64,000 nucleotides of DNA. Source: Vibrio sp. SCSIO 43137 (GTDB lineage Bacteria > Pseudomonadota > Gammaproteobacteria > Enterobacterales > Vibrionaceae). The translations under genes were made by a program, and so were the position numbers. Positions 1 through 9,184 of this stretch are shown piece after piece (position 1 is the stretch's first letter; the number at the start of each line of letters is the position of its first letter). The notes below the pieces were generated by a model. That model had not been told where the DNA came from, did no database searches, and saw only the letters and a program-made list of their open reading frames with translations. The stretch covers positions 558,001 to 622,000 of the forward strand of contig NZ_CP116383.1 of assembly GCF_028201475.1 (NCBI RefSeq), given 5' to 3'.

Positions 1-162
1 GACTGGAGGATATTTTGTTATTTTCCGACACGGGATAATCCTTTTGACTTAGCTATCATGTGGAGTATTGTAGCTAGAAGCTTGTCAATTTGGAGTGAAC
101 ACTTCACTGCAAATATCTGTTTATCAGGTCAGTTTAACATATTGAAGTTAAGGGCGAGTTAA
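1..162 (+). CDS. Possible 3' end of an unidentified ORF (partial at window edge)
   Basis: Frame 1 is open from the first base to a TAA at 160-162 (53 codons), so it could be the tail of a gene that begins outside the window. I do not recognise the peptide, and its codon use is unremarkable. An open stretch this short can occur by chance in AT-rich DNA. The segment after it (163-234) shows no gene and probably holds the promoter of the next small ORF. Confidence 0.2.
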   Translation, partial: DWRIFCYFPTRDNPFDLAIMWSIVARSLSIWSEHFTANICLSGQFNILKLRAS

Positions 163-234
163 TTCGTTTTTTACTTAGGTTATTGGTCGGTGTACAACTC
201 TTTGAGAGTTATGAAATAAGTACGGGAGAGTATA

Positions 235-354
235 ATGGGATGCTGCGGAAGTGATAAAGCATGCTCTAAACAACAAAACTACCGCAAACCAGTACCATGG
301 TTTCGTATCGTGTTATTTGTGTTGTTTATTCTGGTGGTGATTAACTGGAAGTAA
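235..354 (+). CDS. 39-residue cysteine-rich single-pass membrane mini-protein
   Basis: Unrecognised small protein. An ATG at 235 follows a clear GGGAGAG ribosome-binding site (223-229). The product begins MGCCGSDKACSK, giving three Cys within 11 residues, then a short basic/polar stretch, then one strongly hydrophobic segment (about residues 23-37) ending at the C terminus. The layout suggests a membrane-anchored peptide with a small cytoplasmic Cys cluster that might bind metal or be acylated; this is inference. It runs toward hemL and is closed by a terminator shared with hemL, so it looks monocistronic. It is too short for ordinary ORF cut-offs, but the strong RBS, TM segment and terminator argue that it is real. 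Confidence 0.6.
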   Translation: MGCCGSDKACSKQQNYRKPVPWFRIVLFVLFILVVINWK

Positions 355-378
355 TGGACGGACGGTAGAGGAAAGAAA

Positions 379-405
379 CCCCGGTTAATAGTAACCGGGG
401 TTTTA
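379..405. terminator. Bidirectional terminator between the mini-protein and hemL
   Basis: Perfect 9-bp stem CCCCGGTTA (379-387) / TAACCGGGG (392-400) with a 4-nt loop. It is followed by TTTTAT on the plus strand and preceded by an A-rich run (T-rich for minus-strand transcripts). It sits between two convergent genes. Confidence 0.85.
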
Positions 406-409
406 TATT

Positions 410-1693
410 TTAAGCGAGCTTAGCAAAGCAGCGATCGGCCGCTTCCAGAGTCGCCTGAATCTCTTTCTCGCCGTGAGTCAGAGAAGTAAAGCTTGCTTCG
501 AATGCCGAAGGAGCAAGGTAAACACCCTCTTCCAGCATCAGGTGGAAGAACTTCTTAAAGCGCTCTACATCGCACTTAGTAACATCTTCATAGCAGGTTA
601 CTGATTCTTGCTCAGTAAAGAAGAAACCAAACATACCTCCTACCTGAGAAACCAGCAGAGGAATCTTGTGTTTGTCAGCCATCTGTTTAAAGCCGTCAGC
701 CAGTTTGTTAGTAATTGAAGCCAGTTTCTCTTCATTACCTTCTGCTGTTAGTGCTTTAAGGGAGGCAAGGCCTGCAGCCATAGCAATAGGGTTACCAGAC
801 AAAGTACCAGCCTGATATACAGGCCCGGTAGGCGCGATATGCTGCATTACTTCTTTACGGCCACCAAAGGCACCAACTGGCATACCACCACCAAGTACTT
901 TACCTAAGGTAGTCAGATCCGGCTTGATGTTGTAATAAGCCTGGGCACAACCCTGAGCGACACGGAAACCTGTCATTACCTCATCAAAGATCAGCAGAGC
1001 GCCCTCTTTGTCACAGATCTCGCGCAGACCTTCGTGGAAGCCAGCTACCGGTGGGATACAGTTCATATTGCCGGCAACTGGTTCAACGATAATACAGGCG
1101 ATTTCACCTTTGTTAGCGTCAAACAGAGCCTGAACAGAATCAAGATCATTAAAGGTTGCCGTTAAAGTGTACTTAGCAAAATCGGCCGGTACACCTGGTG
1201 AACTTGGCTGACCCAGAGTCAGTGCACCAGAACCTGCTTTTACCAGAAGGCTGTCGGCATGGCCGTGATAGCAGCCTTCAAACTTAAGGATTTTATCTCT
1301 GCCTGTGTAACCACGGGCAAGACGGATAGCACTCATGGTCGCTTCGGTACCAGAGTTCACCATACGCAGCTGCTCCATTGACGGAACGATTTTTGAAACC
1401 AGTTCAGCCATTTCTACTTCGACTTCAGTAGGTGCACCAAAGCTCAAACCTCGTTCTGCTGCTTCAATTACCGCGTTGCGGATATCGGGGTGGTTATGCC
1501 CCAGAATCATAGGGCCCCATGAACCGACGTAATCGATGTACTCTTTGCCGTCTGCGTCATAGATAAATGGGCCATTGGCTTTTTCGACAAAGATGGGAGA
1601 GCCACCAACACCGTTAAATGCTCTTACCGGAGAGTTAACGCCGCCCGGAATGGTTTGCTGGGCCTTTTGATATAGTTCTGATGAGTTGGTCAT
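410..1693 (-). CDS. hemL: Glutamate-1-semialdehyde 2,1-aminomutase
   Basis: PLP-dependent cytosolic enzyme that converts glutamate-1-semialdehyde into 5-aminolevulinate, the committed C5-pathway precursor of haem and other tetrapyrroles. The 427-residue product matches the E. coli protein (about 426 aa) along its whole length as I remember it, including the N-terminal [12 protein letters not shown] motif, the [10 protein letters not shown] segment and [12 protein letters not shown], whose Lys265 is the PLP-binding lysine. The frame extends 11 codons further upstream. I place the start at 1693 because the family begins there and AAGGA lies 7 nt before that ATG. Monocistronic, convergent with the mini-protein and divergent from erpA; the 253-bp gap to erpA should hold both promoters. 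Confidence 0.97.
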   Translation of the reverse strand: MTNSSELYQKAQQTIPGGVNSPVRAFNGVGGSPIFVEKANGPFIYDADGKEYIDYVGSWGPMILGHNHPDIRNAVIEAAERGLSFGAPTEVEVEMAELVSKIVPSMEQLRMVNSGTEATMSAIRLARGYTGRDKILKFEGCYHGHADSLLVKAGSGALTLGQPSSPGVPADFAKYTLTATFNDLDSVQALFDANKGEIACIIVEPVAGNMNCIPPVAGFHEGLREICDKEGALLIFDEVMTGFRVAQGCAQAYYNIKPDLTTLGKVLGGGMPVGAFGGRKEVMQHIAPTGPVYQAGTLSGNPIAMAAGLASLKALTAEGNEEKLASITNKLADGFKQMADKHKIPLLVSQVGGMFGFFFTEQESVTCYEDVTKCDVERFKKFFHLMLEEGVYLAPSAFEASFTSLTHGEKEIQATLEAADRCFAKLA

Positions 1694-1946
1694 GGGCTTA
1701 TCCTTAATCTTTATAATCTGGACCAATAGCTTGGAATTGTAACGATTCCTGAAGGATTTGGTTTAGCTTTTTTTATTAAAATTTCAAAATAGTGAGAGAA
1801 GACAAGATAATGAGCTGCTATAAAGAAAGCAAGAATACTTGAATGAATTACTCAGGTATTAGATAATCGTCAAATATTCAAATTATAAGCAGCATATTGC
1901 TATAAAAATAAAGAATTCCGCTTGTATTACAGGAAGAGAGGTCGTT

Positions 1947-2288
1947 GTGAGTGAAGTAGCCGTACCATTGTCATTTTCAGATGCCGCAGCCATTAAAGTA
2001 AAAACGCTGATTGAAGAAGAAGAGAATCCAGAGCTTAAACTGAGGGTTTATATTACCGGTGGTGGTTGTAGTGGGTTCCAGTATGGATTCACTTTTGATG
2101 AAAGTGTAAATGATGGTGACACAACCATTGAAAACAGCGGTGTTACTCTTGTGGTTGACCCAATGAGTTTACAATACCTGATTGGCGGTGTAGTGGATTA
2201 CACTGAAGGGCTGGAAGGCTCACGCTTTTTTGTTAACAACCCTAACGCAACAACTACCTGTGGTTGTGGTGCATCTTTTAGTGTCTGA
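1947..2288 (+). CDS. erpA: Iron-sulfur cluster insertion protein ErpA
   Basis: A-type Fe-S carrier of the HesB/IscA family that delivers clusters to apo-targets such as the isoprenoid enzymes IspG/IspH (known for E. coli). The 113-residue protein has the three conserved cluster-ligand cysteines: Cys41 in GGGCSGF and Cys105/Cys107 in the C-terminal TCGCG motif. It matches E. coli ErpA almost end to end. The start is GTG at 1947, preceded by a strong GGAAGAGAGG Shine-Dalgarno; no in-frame ATG fits. It is divergent from hemL, a pairing I remember from Vibrio genomes, and has its own terminator. Confidence 0.97.
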   Translation: MSEVAVPLSFSDAAAIKVKTLIEEEENPELKLRVYITGGGCSGFQYGFTFDESVNDGDTTIENSGVTLVVDPMSLQYLIGGVVDYTEGLEGSRFFVNNPNATTTCGCGASFSV

Positions 2289-2343
2289 TCTGTAACACAT
2301 AATAAATCTACCAAACTGGTATAGTTTTCATCCGGAATTTGTT

Positions 2344-2381
2344 AAAACCTTACGTGAATAAAACTACGTAAGGTTTTTATT
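2344..2381 (+). terminator. erpA terminator
   Basis: 12-bp perfect inverted repeat AAAACCTTACGT (2344-2355) / ACGTAAGGTTTT (2366-2377) with a 10-nt loop and a T-rich tail, 55 nt after the erpA stop. Confidence 0.85.
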
Positions 2382-2427
2382 TTCATAAGAAATTATGAAA
2401 GAACTCAAACAATAAAAAGGATTTACT

Positions 2428-3525
2428 ATGCCTGCACGTCAAATGGGTCAGTTTTTTTCGCAGCGACCTTGGTTAATTTCCTTTCTGCTATTAATCGCTA
2501 TTTCTCTCTGGCTGGGGCTGGGTATGTTTGGCGCTCAGGCATCTGATGACGCGACTGAGAGCGAAGCATCTGAAGCGCCTCTGGCAAAAGTTCAGTATCA
2601 GACCTTTGATGCAGTGCTGACTGCTAAAACTGTCGATCTCTATGGCCGTACCGCACCGGATAAACAGGCCAGGCTTGGTGCTGAAGTGGCGGGAAAAGTT
2701 GTCTCCTTATTAGTGAAAAAGGGTGATCTGGTCAAAAACGGACAGGCGATAGCTCAGATTGACAAAGATAATATTGAGATCCAGCTTGAGCAGGCAAAAG
2801 CGGACCTGAATGTAAAAGAGAAAGAGTTTAAAGCGGCAAAGTCCCTTAAAAGCAAAGGCCTTCAGGGGGAGGTGGCTTACAGCTCTGCTCAGGCGGCGTT
2901 GGTAAAAGCCCGTACCGATGTACGCAAGGTTCAGCTATCACTGAAAAACAGTCTGGTGACGGCGCCCTTTGACGGTATTGTTGAGCAGCTCTCCATTGAA
3001 GTCGGGGATTATGTTGGTATCGGTGATCCGGTGGCGACCATTATCGATCTTAAAGTTTTGGTGATAGAAGCGGATGTTAGTGAGCGCCATGTGCAAAGCC
3101 TTGAGCTGGGACAGAAAGCCACTATTCGTCTGGTAAATGGTGAGCGTGTAGAAGGGCAGCTCCGGTATCTTTCCAGAGTCTCCTCACCTGCAACTAATAC
3201 CTTCCCTATTGAGATTGAAATTGCCAATCCGCAGCAGAAAGTACCGGCTGGTATCAGCGCAGAAGTGGATCTTGATCTGGATATGCAAAAAGCCATTAAA
3301 GTTTCGCCAGCGATGCTGGCACTGGCTGAAAATGGCGATCTCGGAGTAAAAATTCTTCAGGATGAACGGGTTAAGTTTGTGCCTATCCAGCTTGTTAAAG
3401 CTGAACAGGATGGTGTATGGCTATCCGGCTTGGGTGATACAGCAAAGATCATCACTGTAGGGCAGGGGTTTGTTCGTGACGGTGATGAAGTGATTGCTGT
3501 TGAAGCTCAGTCTGCAGCGCAGTAG
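2428..3525 (+). CDS. RND efflux periplasmic adaptor (membrane fusion protein)
   Basis: Membrane fusion subunit of a resistance-nodulation-division pump, bridging the inner-membrane permease and an outer-membrane channel such as TolC. The 365-residue product has an N-terminal membrane anchor/signal (about residues 14-37). A lipoyl/biotinyl-like domain follows (AEVAGKVVSLLVKKGDLVK, about 87-105), then a short alpha-hairpin rich in Gln/Lys/Ala, the second lipoyl half (LVTAPFDGIVEQLSIEVGDYV) and a beta-barrel. It is 14 nt upstream of the permease gene, which carries its own GGAGG, so the two form an operon. No outer-membrane factor is encoded here. From memory, the position beside hemL-erpA corresponds to V. 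cholerae vexL; the symbol is withheld because I could not compare sequences. Confidence 0.9.
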   Translation: MPARQMGQFFSQRPWLISFLLLIAISLWLGLGMFGAQASDDATESEASEAPLAKVQYQTFDAVLTAKTVDLYGRTAPDKQARLGAEVAGKVVSLLVKKGDLVKNGQAIAQIDKDNIEIQLEQAKADLNVKEKEFKAAKSLKSKGLQGEVAYSSAQAALVKARTDVRKVQLSLKNSLVTAPFDGIVEQLSIEVGDYVGIGDPVATIIDLKVLVIEADVSERHVQSLELGQKATIRLVNGERVEGQLRYLSRVSSPATNTFPIEIEIANPQQKVPAGISAEVDLDLDMQKAIKVSPAMLALAENGDLGVKILQDERVKFVPIQLVKAEQDGVWLSGLGDTAKIITVGQGFVRDGDEVIAVEAQSAAQ

Positions 3526-3539
3526 ATCCGGAGGCTGAC

Positions 3540-6500
3540 ATGTTTGCGATAATTGACGCCGCGCTTTCCCGCTCGCGCACTATGATCACCCTGCTGATAC
3601 TGATCCTGTTTGCCGGGGTGGCTACCTATATCACCATTCCCAAAGAGTCCAGCCCGGACATTACCATACCTATTATCTATGTCAGTGTCAGCCATCAGGG
3701 GATCTCGCCCGATGATGCTGAACGCCTGCTGGTTCGCCCGATAGAGCAGGAACTTCGCTCTATAGAAGGGGTGAAGGAGATGAGCTCTAACGCTTCAGAA
3801 GGACACGCTTCTGTTACGTTAGAGTTTAATGTGGGTATGAATCTGGATAAGGCAATGGCGGATGTGCGTGATGCCGTTGATCAGGCTAAGCCTAAGCTGC
3901 CTGCGGACAGTGATGAGCCTACGGTGAATGAAGTGACTCTGGCCAGCTATCAGCCCATTCTTTCGGTCGTTTTGTATGGCACAGTACCGGAAAGAACCAT
4001 TGTACAAATCGCCCGTCAGTTGCGTGACAGACTGGAGGGCTATAAGCAGGTTCTGGAAGTGGATATTGCCGGTGACCGGGAAGATATTGTCGAGATCGTG
4101 GTCGATCCGCTGCTGATGGAGAGTTATAACCTTGATCAGGGCGATATCTATAACCTGATCTCACTAAATAACCGGGTTGTTGCCGCTGGCTTTGTCGATT
4201 CCGGCCATGGCCGTTTTTCCGTCAAGGTTCCTTCGGTATTTGAGTCCCTTAAAGATGTACTGGAGATGCCGGTAAAAGTGGACGGTAAGCAGGTGATTAC
4301 CTTTGGTGATATTGCTACTGTGCGTCGCTCATTCCGTGACCCGGAAAGTTTTGCCCGTCTGGATGGAGAATCAGCCGTTGTTCTGGATGTAAAAAAACGA
4401 GCCGGCGAAAATATTATTGAAACCGTAGATCTGGTTAAAACTCTGCTGGCAAAGGCACAGCAGAGGGAAGACTGGCCGGCAAACCTGATGGTGAAATACA
4501 CCTGGGATGAGTCAAAGGATGTGAAGATCATGCTGAGTGATCTACAAAATAACATCCTGTCGGCCATTATTCTGGTGGTTATTGTTATTATCGCCATTCT
4601 TGGTGTCCGTACTGCATTTCTGGTTGGCGTTTCTATCCCCGGGTCTTTCCTGACAGGCTTGTTGGTACTCTCCGTATTTGGTTTAACGGTCAATATCGTA
4701 GTGCTGTTTTCCCTGATTATGGCGGTAGGTATGCTGGTGGATGGCGCTATCGTGGTGACTGAATTTGCCGACCGGCGAATGCATGAAGGCATGCCAAGGG
4801 GAGAGGCCTATCGTGATGCGGCTAAGCGCATGGCCTGGCCGATTATCGCATCTACGGCCACCACCCTTGCCGCCTTTGCTCCGTTACTATTCTGGCCGGA
4901 AGTGACCGGCGAGTTTATGAAGTATTTGCCCATGACACTTATTGCCACCCTGACAGCCTCCCTGATTATGGCGCTGCTGTTTGTTCCTGTGCTGGGCAGT
5001 TTAATTGGTAAAGAGCAGTATATTCGTCCGGCAGTGCGCAGTGAGATGGTAGCGCTGCATAACGGTGATTTTTCAAAAGCGACCGGACTGACCAAGCTCT
5101 ACTATCAGACTCTGTCTGTTGCCGTTAGTCATCCGTGGAAAATTTTGCTTAGCGCTATTTTGCTATCTGTCGGTATCGGCTTTTCCTACTTTAAAGCTGG
5201 ATTGGGGGCTGAGTTTTTCCCTGAGGTTGATCCTCCTTCGTTTACTATTAAGGTTCGCTCATACGGTGATCTCTCCATTCAGGAAAAAGATCACATTATG
5301 TCGGATATTGAATCCAGAGTACTGGGCGGCAAAGAGTTTGAAAGTGTTTACACCAAAACCGGAGGGGATGACTCTATTGGCCAGATTCAGATCACCCCTG
5401 TTGACTGGCAGTACCGCCGTCCGGTTAGTGAAATAATCGAAGAGCTGCAACAGAAGCTGTCTGGTTATGCCGGTGTTGAAATCGAGTTTAAAAAGCCCGA
5501 TGCCGGGCCACCGAGTGAGCACGATCTGGTGATTGAAATCTCTTCCCGTGACAACAGTATTCTGGATGAAAATGCCAAAATAGTCCGTCACTGGGCTGAT
5601 GGTTATGCTGCCTTTACCAATATCAGTGATTCCTCCAGCAAACCGGGTATCGACTGGAAAATTGATATCCAGAGAGACGATGCCGGCCGCTTTGCTGCGG
5701 ATGCTACCTTAGTAGGTAATACGGTTCAGTTTGTCACTAATGGTCTGAAGATTGGAGATTATCTGCCCGATGATGCCAGTGAAGAGGTGGATATTCTGGT
5801 TCGTTTTCCTCAGGAGCAGCGAGACATTGGCCGTTTTGATCAGCTTAGGGTGAAAACGCCTGCGGGATTGGTGCCAATCACTAACTTTGCTGAAATCAAA
5901 CCCAGCAAAAAGCAGGACACCATAAAGCGTATTGATGGTCAGCGGGTTATTCAGGTAATGGTGGATCTTAAAGAGGGCTACAATCTGGCTCTTGAGCTTC
6001 CTAAGGTTTCTGCAGAGCTTGAAAAGCTAAACCTGCCTGACACTGTTGAGTTTAAACTGCGCGGACAGAATGAGGATCAGGAAAAATCGTCTGCTTTCCT
6101 TGAGTCTGCATTTGTGGTCGCTCTGGCAGTAATGGCGCTTATTCTCATCACTCAGTTTAATAGCTTCTATCAGGCATTCCTGATCCTGAGTGCGGTGCTT
6201 TTCTCAACCGTGGGTGTCTTTGCCGGCTTGCTGATCTTCCAGCGGCCGTTCGGTATTGTGATGTCCGGTATCGGGGTGATTGCCCTTGCCGGTATTGTGG
6301 TAAACAACAATATCGTATTGATCGATACCTATAACCAACTGCTTAAACGTGGCTTATCCAGAAGGGAAGCGGTACTCAGAACCGGTGTACAGCGTTTAAG
6401 ACCGGTAATGCTGACAACAGTCACCACCATACTTGGCTTGTTGCCTATGGTATTGGAGATGAACATAGACCTTATTAATCAGAAGATTGAGTTTGGTGCG

Positions 6501-6674
6501 CCGAGTACCCAATGGTGGTCTCAGTTAGCCACGGCGGTAGCGGGCGGGCTGGCCTTTGCCACTGTCTTGACTCTGGTATTGACGCCGTGTCTGCTTATGT
6601 TGAGTAAACATAAGCCGAAGCAGGAGGCTCAGCAAAGTTCGTCAGCTATAAATGAAGAGCTTGCCAGAGAGTAA
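3540..6674 (+). CDS. RND efflux permease
   Basis: Inner-membrane proton-driven exporter of the AcrB/MexB superfamily (1044 aa, usual size), with 12 expected membrane helices and two large periplasmic loops. TM1 begins near residue 14, and the helix-rich blocks near 335-480 and 855-1020 are evident. The TM4 motif reads GMLVDGAIVVTEF, which keeps the first Asp of the AcrB VDD pair but has Gly for the second. The TM10 position corresponding to AcrB Lys940 is Asn (GIVVNNNIVLIDTYN). Metal-type RND pumps such as CusA also carry a single TM4 acidic residue, so a one-Asp relay is plausible. Substrate unknown. Second gene of an operon with the adaptor; probably V. cholerae vexM-like by position (from memory). 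Confidence 0.93.
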   Translation: MFAIIDAALSRSRTMITLLILILFAGVATYITIPKESSPDITIPIIYVSVSHQGISPDDAERLLVRPIEQELRSIEGVKEMSSNASEGHASVTLEFNVGMNLDKAMADVRDAVDQAKPKLPADSDEPTVNEVTLASYQPILSVVLYGTVPERTIVQIARQLRDRLEGYKQVLEVDIAGDREDIVEIVVDPLLMESYNLDQGDIYNLISLNNRVVAAGFVDSGHGRFSVKVPSVFESLKDVLEMPVKVDGKQVITFGDIATVRRSFRDPESFARLDGESAVVLDVKKRAGENIIETVDLVKTLLAKAQQREDWPANLMVKYTWDESKDVKIMLSDLQNNILSAIILVVIVIIAILGVRTAFLVGVSIPGSFLTGLLVLSVFGLTVNIVVLFSLIMAVGMLVDGAIVVTEFADRRMHEGMPRGEAYRDAAKRMAWPIIASTATTLAAFAPLLFWPEVTGEFMKYLPMTLIATLTASLIMALLFVPVLGSLIGKEQYIRPAVRSEMVALHNGDFSKATGLTKLYYQTLSVAVSHPWKILLSAILLSVGIGFSYFKAGLGAEFFPEVDPPSFTIKVRSYGDLSIQEKDHIMSDIESRVLGGKEFESVYTKTGGDDSIGQIQITPVDWQYRRPVSEIIEELQQKLSGYAGVEIEFKKPDAGPPSEHDLVIEISSRDNSILDENAKIVRHWADGYAAFTNISDSSSKPGIDWKIDIQRDDAGRFAADATLVGNTVQFVTNGLKIGDYLPDDASEEVDILVRFPQEQRDIGRFDQLRVKTPAGLVPITNFAEIKPSKKQDTIKRIDGQRVIQVMVDLKEGYNLALELPKVSAELEKLNLPDTVEFKLRGQNEDQEKSSAFLESAFVVALAVMALILITQFNSFYQAFLILSAVLFSTVGVFAGLLIFQRPFGIVMSGIGVIALAGIVVNNNIVLIDTYNQLLKRGLSRREAVLRTGVQRLRPVMLTTVTTILGLLPMVLEMNIDLINQKIEFGAPSTQWWSQLATAVAGGLAFATVLTLVLTPCLLMLSKHKPKQEAQQSSSAINEELARE

Positions 6675-6692
6675 GTTTCACAGCCGAAATAG

Positions 6693-6727
6693 AAAAAATG
6701 CCAACAAGTTATGTTGGCATTTTTTTT
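6693..6727. terminator. Terminator between the RND operon and the PilZ gene
   Basis: 9-bp stem ATGCCAACA (6698-6706) / TGTTGGCAT (6712-6720), preceded by a run of A and followed by seven or more T. Suitable for the RND operon on plus and for the convergent PilZ gene on minus. Confidence 0.88.
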
Positions 6728-6753
6728 AAGCTTACTGTTCGTAGTGATCTGCT

Positions 6754-7122
6754 TTAGTGGTGGTCACCAAGATCGGAAAGATGTTCGATTTCACGGTGAA
6801 GCAGCTCTTCATCACCGACATTCAGCTCCACTAAACGTTTCAGGTGGCTGATGCTGTCGATATCGATATGTTCGATACTGGTTCTAATAAATTTATCCGT
6901 TACTTCAACAATATGAGCCTGAAGGGAGATAACAATATCACTGTCCGGTATATGGAAGAAAATATCCACCGGATGAGTCTGATCAAGCTCTGCATCTGGT
7001 GCGGTCAGCAATAATCCGTGTAGAGAGAGATCCATGATTGAACTACTGACCTTAAGCTGTCCCTGATGTATCTCAGCAGGCGCCTGATAAATAATCCGGG
7101 AAAAGCGTCTTCTTTCGCTCAT
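6754..7122 (-). CDS. PilZ-domain protein (putative c-di-GMP receptor)
   Basis: 122-residue single-domain PilZ protein, expected in the cytosol as a cyclic-di-GMP effector. The two ligand motifs are visible: an Arg-rich RxxxR block (ERRRFSR, Arg5 and Arg9) at the start and DLSLHG (Asp31, Ser33, Gly36) at the head of the beta-barrel. The frame runs 22 codons further upstream, but GAGAGGAAAT directly before the internal ATG at 7122 fixes the start. It lies downstream of ettA and on the same strand, separated by ettA's terminator, so it is probably transcribed alone. By location it may correspond to V. cholerae PlzA (from memory). Whether it binds c-di-GMP is not shown. Confidence 0.85.
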   Translation of the reverse strand: MSERRRFSRIIYQAPAEIHQGQLKVSSSIMDLSLHGLLLTAPDAELDQTHPVDIFFHIPDSDIVISLQAHIVEVTDKFIRTSIEHIDIDSISHLKRLVELNVGDEELLHREIEHLSDLGDHH

Positions 7123-7250
7123 ATTTCCTCTCTCTCTATTTTTATTTGAATGCATTGATAAGGTTAACACCATATCTCTTTTCAACAAAAGTAACCTTAA
7201 ATAAACAGGTTACAGTTTGCCAACGGGCTCTCATCTTACATGTGAATAAC

Positions 7251-7276
7251 AAAAAGCCGCCCATTTTAGGCGGCTT
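7251..7276 (-). terminator. ettA terminator
   Basis: 8-bp stem AAGCCGCC (7254-7261) / GGCGGCTT (7269-7276). Read on minus it ends in TTTTTG. It lies just after the ettA stop. Confidence 0.85.
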
Positions 7277-7294
7277 AGATATTGTGAAATCAGT

Positions 7295-8962
7295 TTATTT
7301 CGCAATACGCTTGTACTTAATACGATGAGGTTCAGCCGCCTGAGCACCAAGAGTCTGCTTCAGCCACTCACTATACTCAGTATAGTTGCCTTCATAGAAA
7401 TTGACCTGCCCTTCATCACGGTAGTCAAGAATATGAGTGGCAATACGGTCCAGGAACCAACGGTCGTGCGAGATAACCATGGCACAGCCCGGGAACTCGA
7501 GCAGAGCTTCTTCCAGAGCACGTAGGGTTTCTACGTCAAGGTCGTTGGTTGGTTCATCGAGTAACAGAACGTTACCGCCCGCTTTAAGCAGTTTGGCCAG
7601 ATGGACACGGTTGCGTTCACCACCAGACAACTCACCAATCACTTTCTGCTGGTCGACGCCTTTAAAGTTAAAGCGAGAACAGTATGCACGTGCCGGAATC
7701 TCAAAGTTGTTGATCTTAATGATATCAGCGCCTTCAGAAATCTCCTGGAAGACGGTTTTGCTGTCGTCCATGCTGTCACGGAACTGATCAACGGAAGCAA
7801 GATGTACGGTATCACCTAGTTCAACTGTACCTGAATCAGGTTGTTCTGTACCGCTCAACATCTTAAATAGTGTTGATTTACCGGCACCGTTTGCACCGAT
7901 AATGCCGACGATCGCACCCTTAGGCACACTAAATGACAGATCATCAATCAGTACACGATCACCAAATGACTTAGTCAGGTTGTTTACTTCAATAACCTTG
8001 TCACCCAGACGTTCACCCGGCGGGATAAACAGTTCGTTAGTTTCATTACGTTTCTGGTGGTCGCTGCTGTTCAGTTCTTCAAAGCGGGCCATACGTGCTT
8101 TAGATTTAGCCTGACGGCCTTTAGGGTTCTGACGTACCCACTCCAGCTCTTTCTCAATGGTTTTCTGGCGGGCTTTTTCCTGAGAAGCTTCTTGTTTCAG
8201 ACGCTCATCTTTCTGCTCCAGCCAGGAAGTGTAGTTACCCTGCCAAGGAATACCTTCACCACGGTCAAGTTCCAGAATCCAGCCGGCAGCGTTATCAAGG
8301 AAGTAACGGTCGTGGGTAATGGCAACAACAGTACCGTTGTAATCAACCAGGAAGCGTTCCAGCCAGCCGACAGACTCAGCGTCAAGGTGGTTGGTTGGTT
8401 CGTCAAGCAGAAGCATATCTGGTTTTTCCAGCAGAAGACGGCAGATAGCAACACGGCGGCGTTCACCACCGGAAAGTACCGAAATTTTCGCATCCCACTC
8501 AGGCAGACGAAGTGCATCAGCTGCACGTTCAAGAGCGTTTTCCAGATTATGACCATCTTTGGCCTGAATAAGTGCTTCAAGCTCACCCTGCTCTTTGGCA
8601 AGAGCATCGAAATCAGCATCAGGTTCAGCGTAAGCGGCGTAAACTTCGTCCAGACGTTTTAATGCACCGGCTACATCAGAAACCGCTTCTTCAACGACTT
8701 CACGAACGGTTTTAGACTCATCAAGCTTAGGTTCCTGAGGCAGATAACCTACGTTCAGGCCCGGTTGAGGACGTGCTTCACCATCAATATCGGTATCGAT
8801 ACCCGCCATAATACGCAGAAGCGTAGATTTACCAGCACCGTTGAGGCCTAAAACACCAATTTTAGCGCCGGGGAAAAAGCTTAAAGAAATGTCTTTCAGA
8901 ATTTGACGCTTAGGTGGCACGATTTTGCTCACCCGCGACATGGTATAGACGTATTCAGCCAT
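7295..8962 (-). CDS. ettA: Energy-dependent translational throttle protein EttA (ABC-F ATPase)
   Basis: Ribosome-associated ABC-F protein that binds the E site and gates entry into elongation according to ATP/ADP level (known for E. coli EttA). The 555-residue length is identical to E. coli. Two ABC cassettes are seen: Walker A GLNGAGKST (about residue 39) and GANGAGKST (about 359), each with an LSGGE signature and an LLLDEPTN Walker B. Between them lies the charged linker (about 240-322, KELEWVRQNPKGRQ) typical of the P-site tRNA interaction motif. There are no membrane segments, so it is not a transporter. Start ATG at 8962 (MAEYVYTMSRV). Divergent from slt, with about 220 bp between. Confidence 0.97.
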   Translation of the reverse strand: MAEYVYTMSRVSKIVPPKRQILKDISLSFFPGAKIGVLGLNGAGKSTLLRIMAGIDTDIDGEARPQPGLNVGYLPQEPKLDESKTVREVVEEAVSDVAGALKRLDEVYAAYAEPDADFDALAKEQGELEALIQAKDGHNLENALERAADALRLPEWDAKISVLSGGERRRVAICRLLLEKPDMLLLDEPTNHLDAESVGWLERFLVDYNGTVVAITHDRYFLDNAAGWILELDRGEGIPWQGNYTSWLEQKDERLKQEASQEKARQKTIEKELEWVRQNPKGRQAKSKARMARFEELNSSDHQKRNETNELFIPPGERLGDKVIEVNNLTKSFGDRVLIDDLSFSVPKGAIVGIIGANGAGKSTLFKMLSGTEQPDSGTVELGDTVHLASVDQFRDSMDDSKTVFQEISEGADIIKINNFEIPARAYCSRFNFKGVDQQKVIGELSGGERNRVHLAKLLKAGGNVLLLDEPTNDLDVETLRALEEALLEFPGCAMVISHDRWFLDRIATHILDYRDEGQVNFYEGNYTEYSEWLKQTLGAQAAEPHRIKYKRIAK

Positions 8963-9184
8963 CGCCGATTGATCCTATTTCGATAAAAAATTAAAGCAGC
9001 ATTTTATACCAATTTGCTACGCCTGAGAACGGCATAAATTGATAGCAGAATCATAGACGACATTTCTGCTTTTTTAGCTTGATTTATAGCCCACTAGTTT
9101 CCTAACATTAGAGATACGTTGAAGGAAAACTTGCGGTAATGGTCGATGTAACGATTAGTTAAGTTATCAGGAATTGGATATCGG

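Noticed and set aside
4148..4792. 214-codon minus-strand ORF opposite the RND permease
   Set aside because: Shadow frame produced by GC-rich codons of the permease; low-complexity Thr/Ile-rich translation.
8057..8662. 201-codon plus-strand ORF opposite ettA
   Set aside because: Antisense shadow of a strongly conserved gene; no promoter or RBS.
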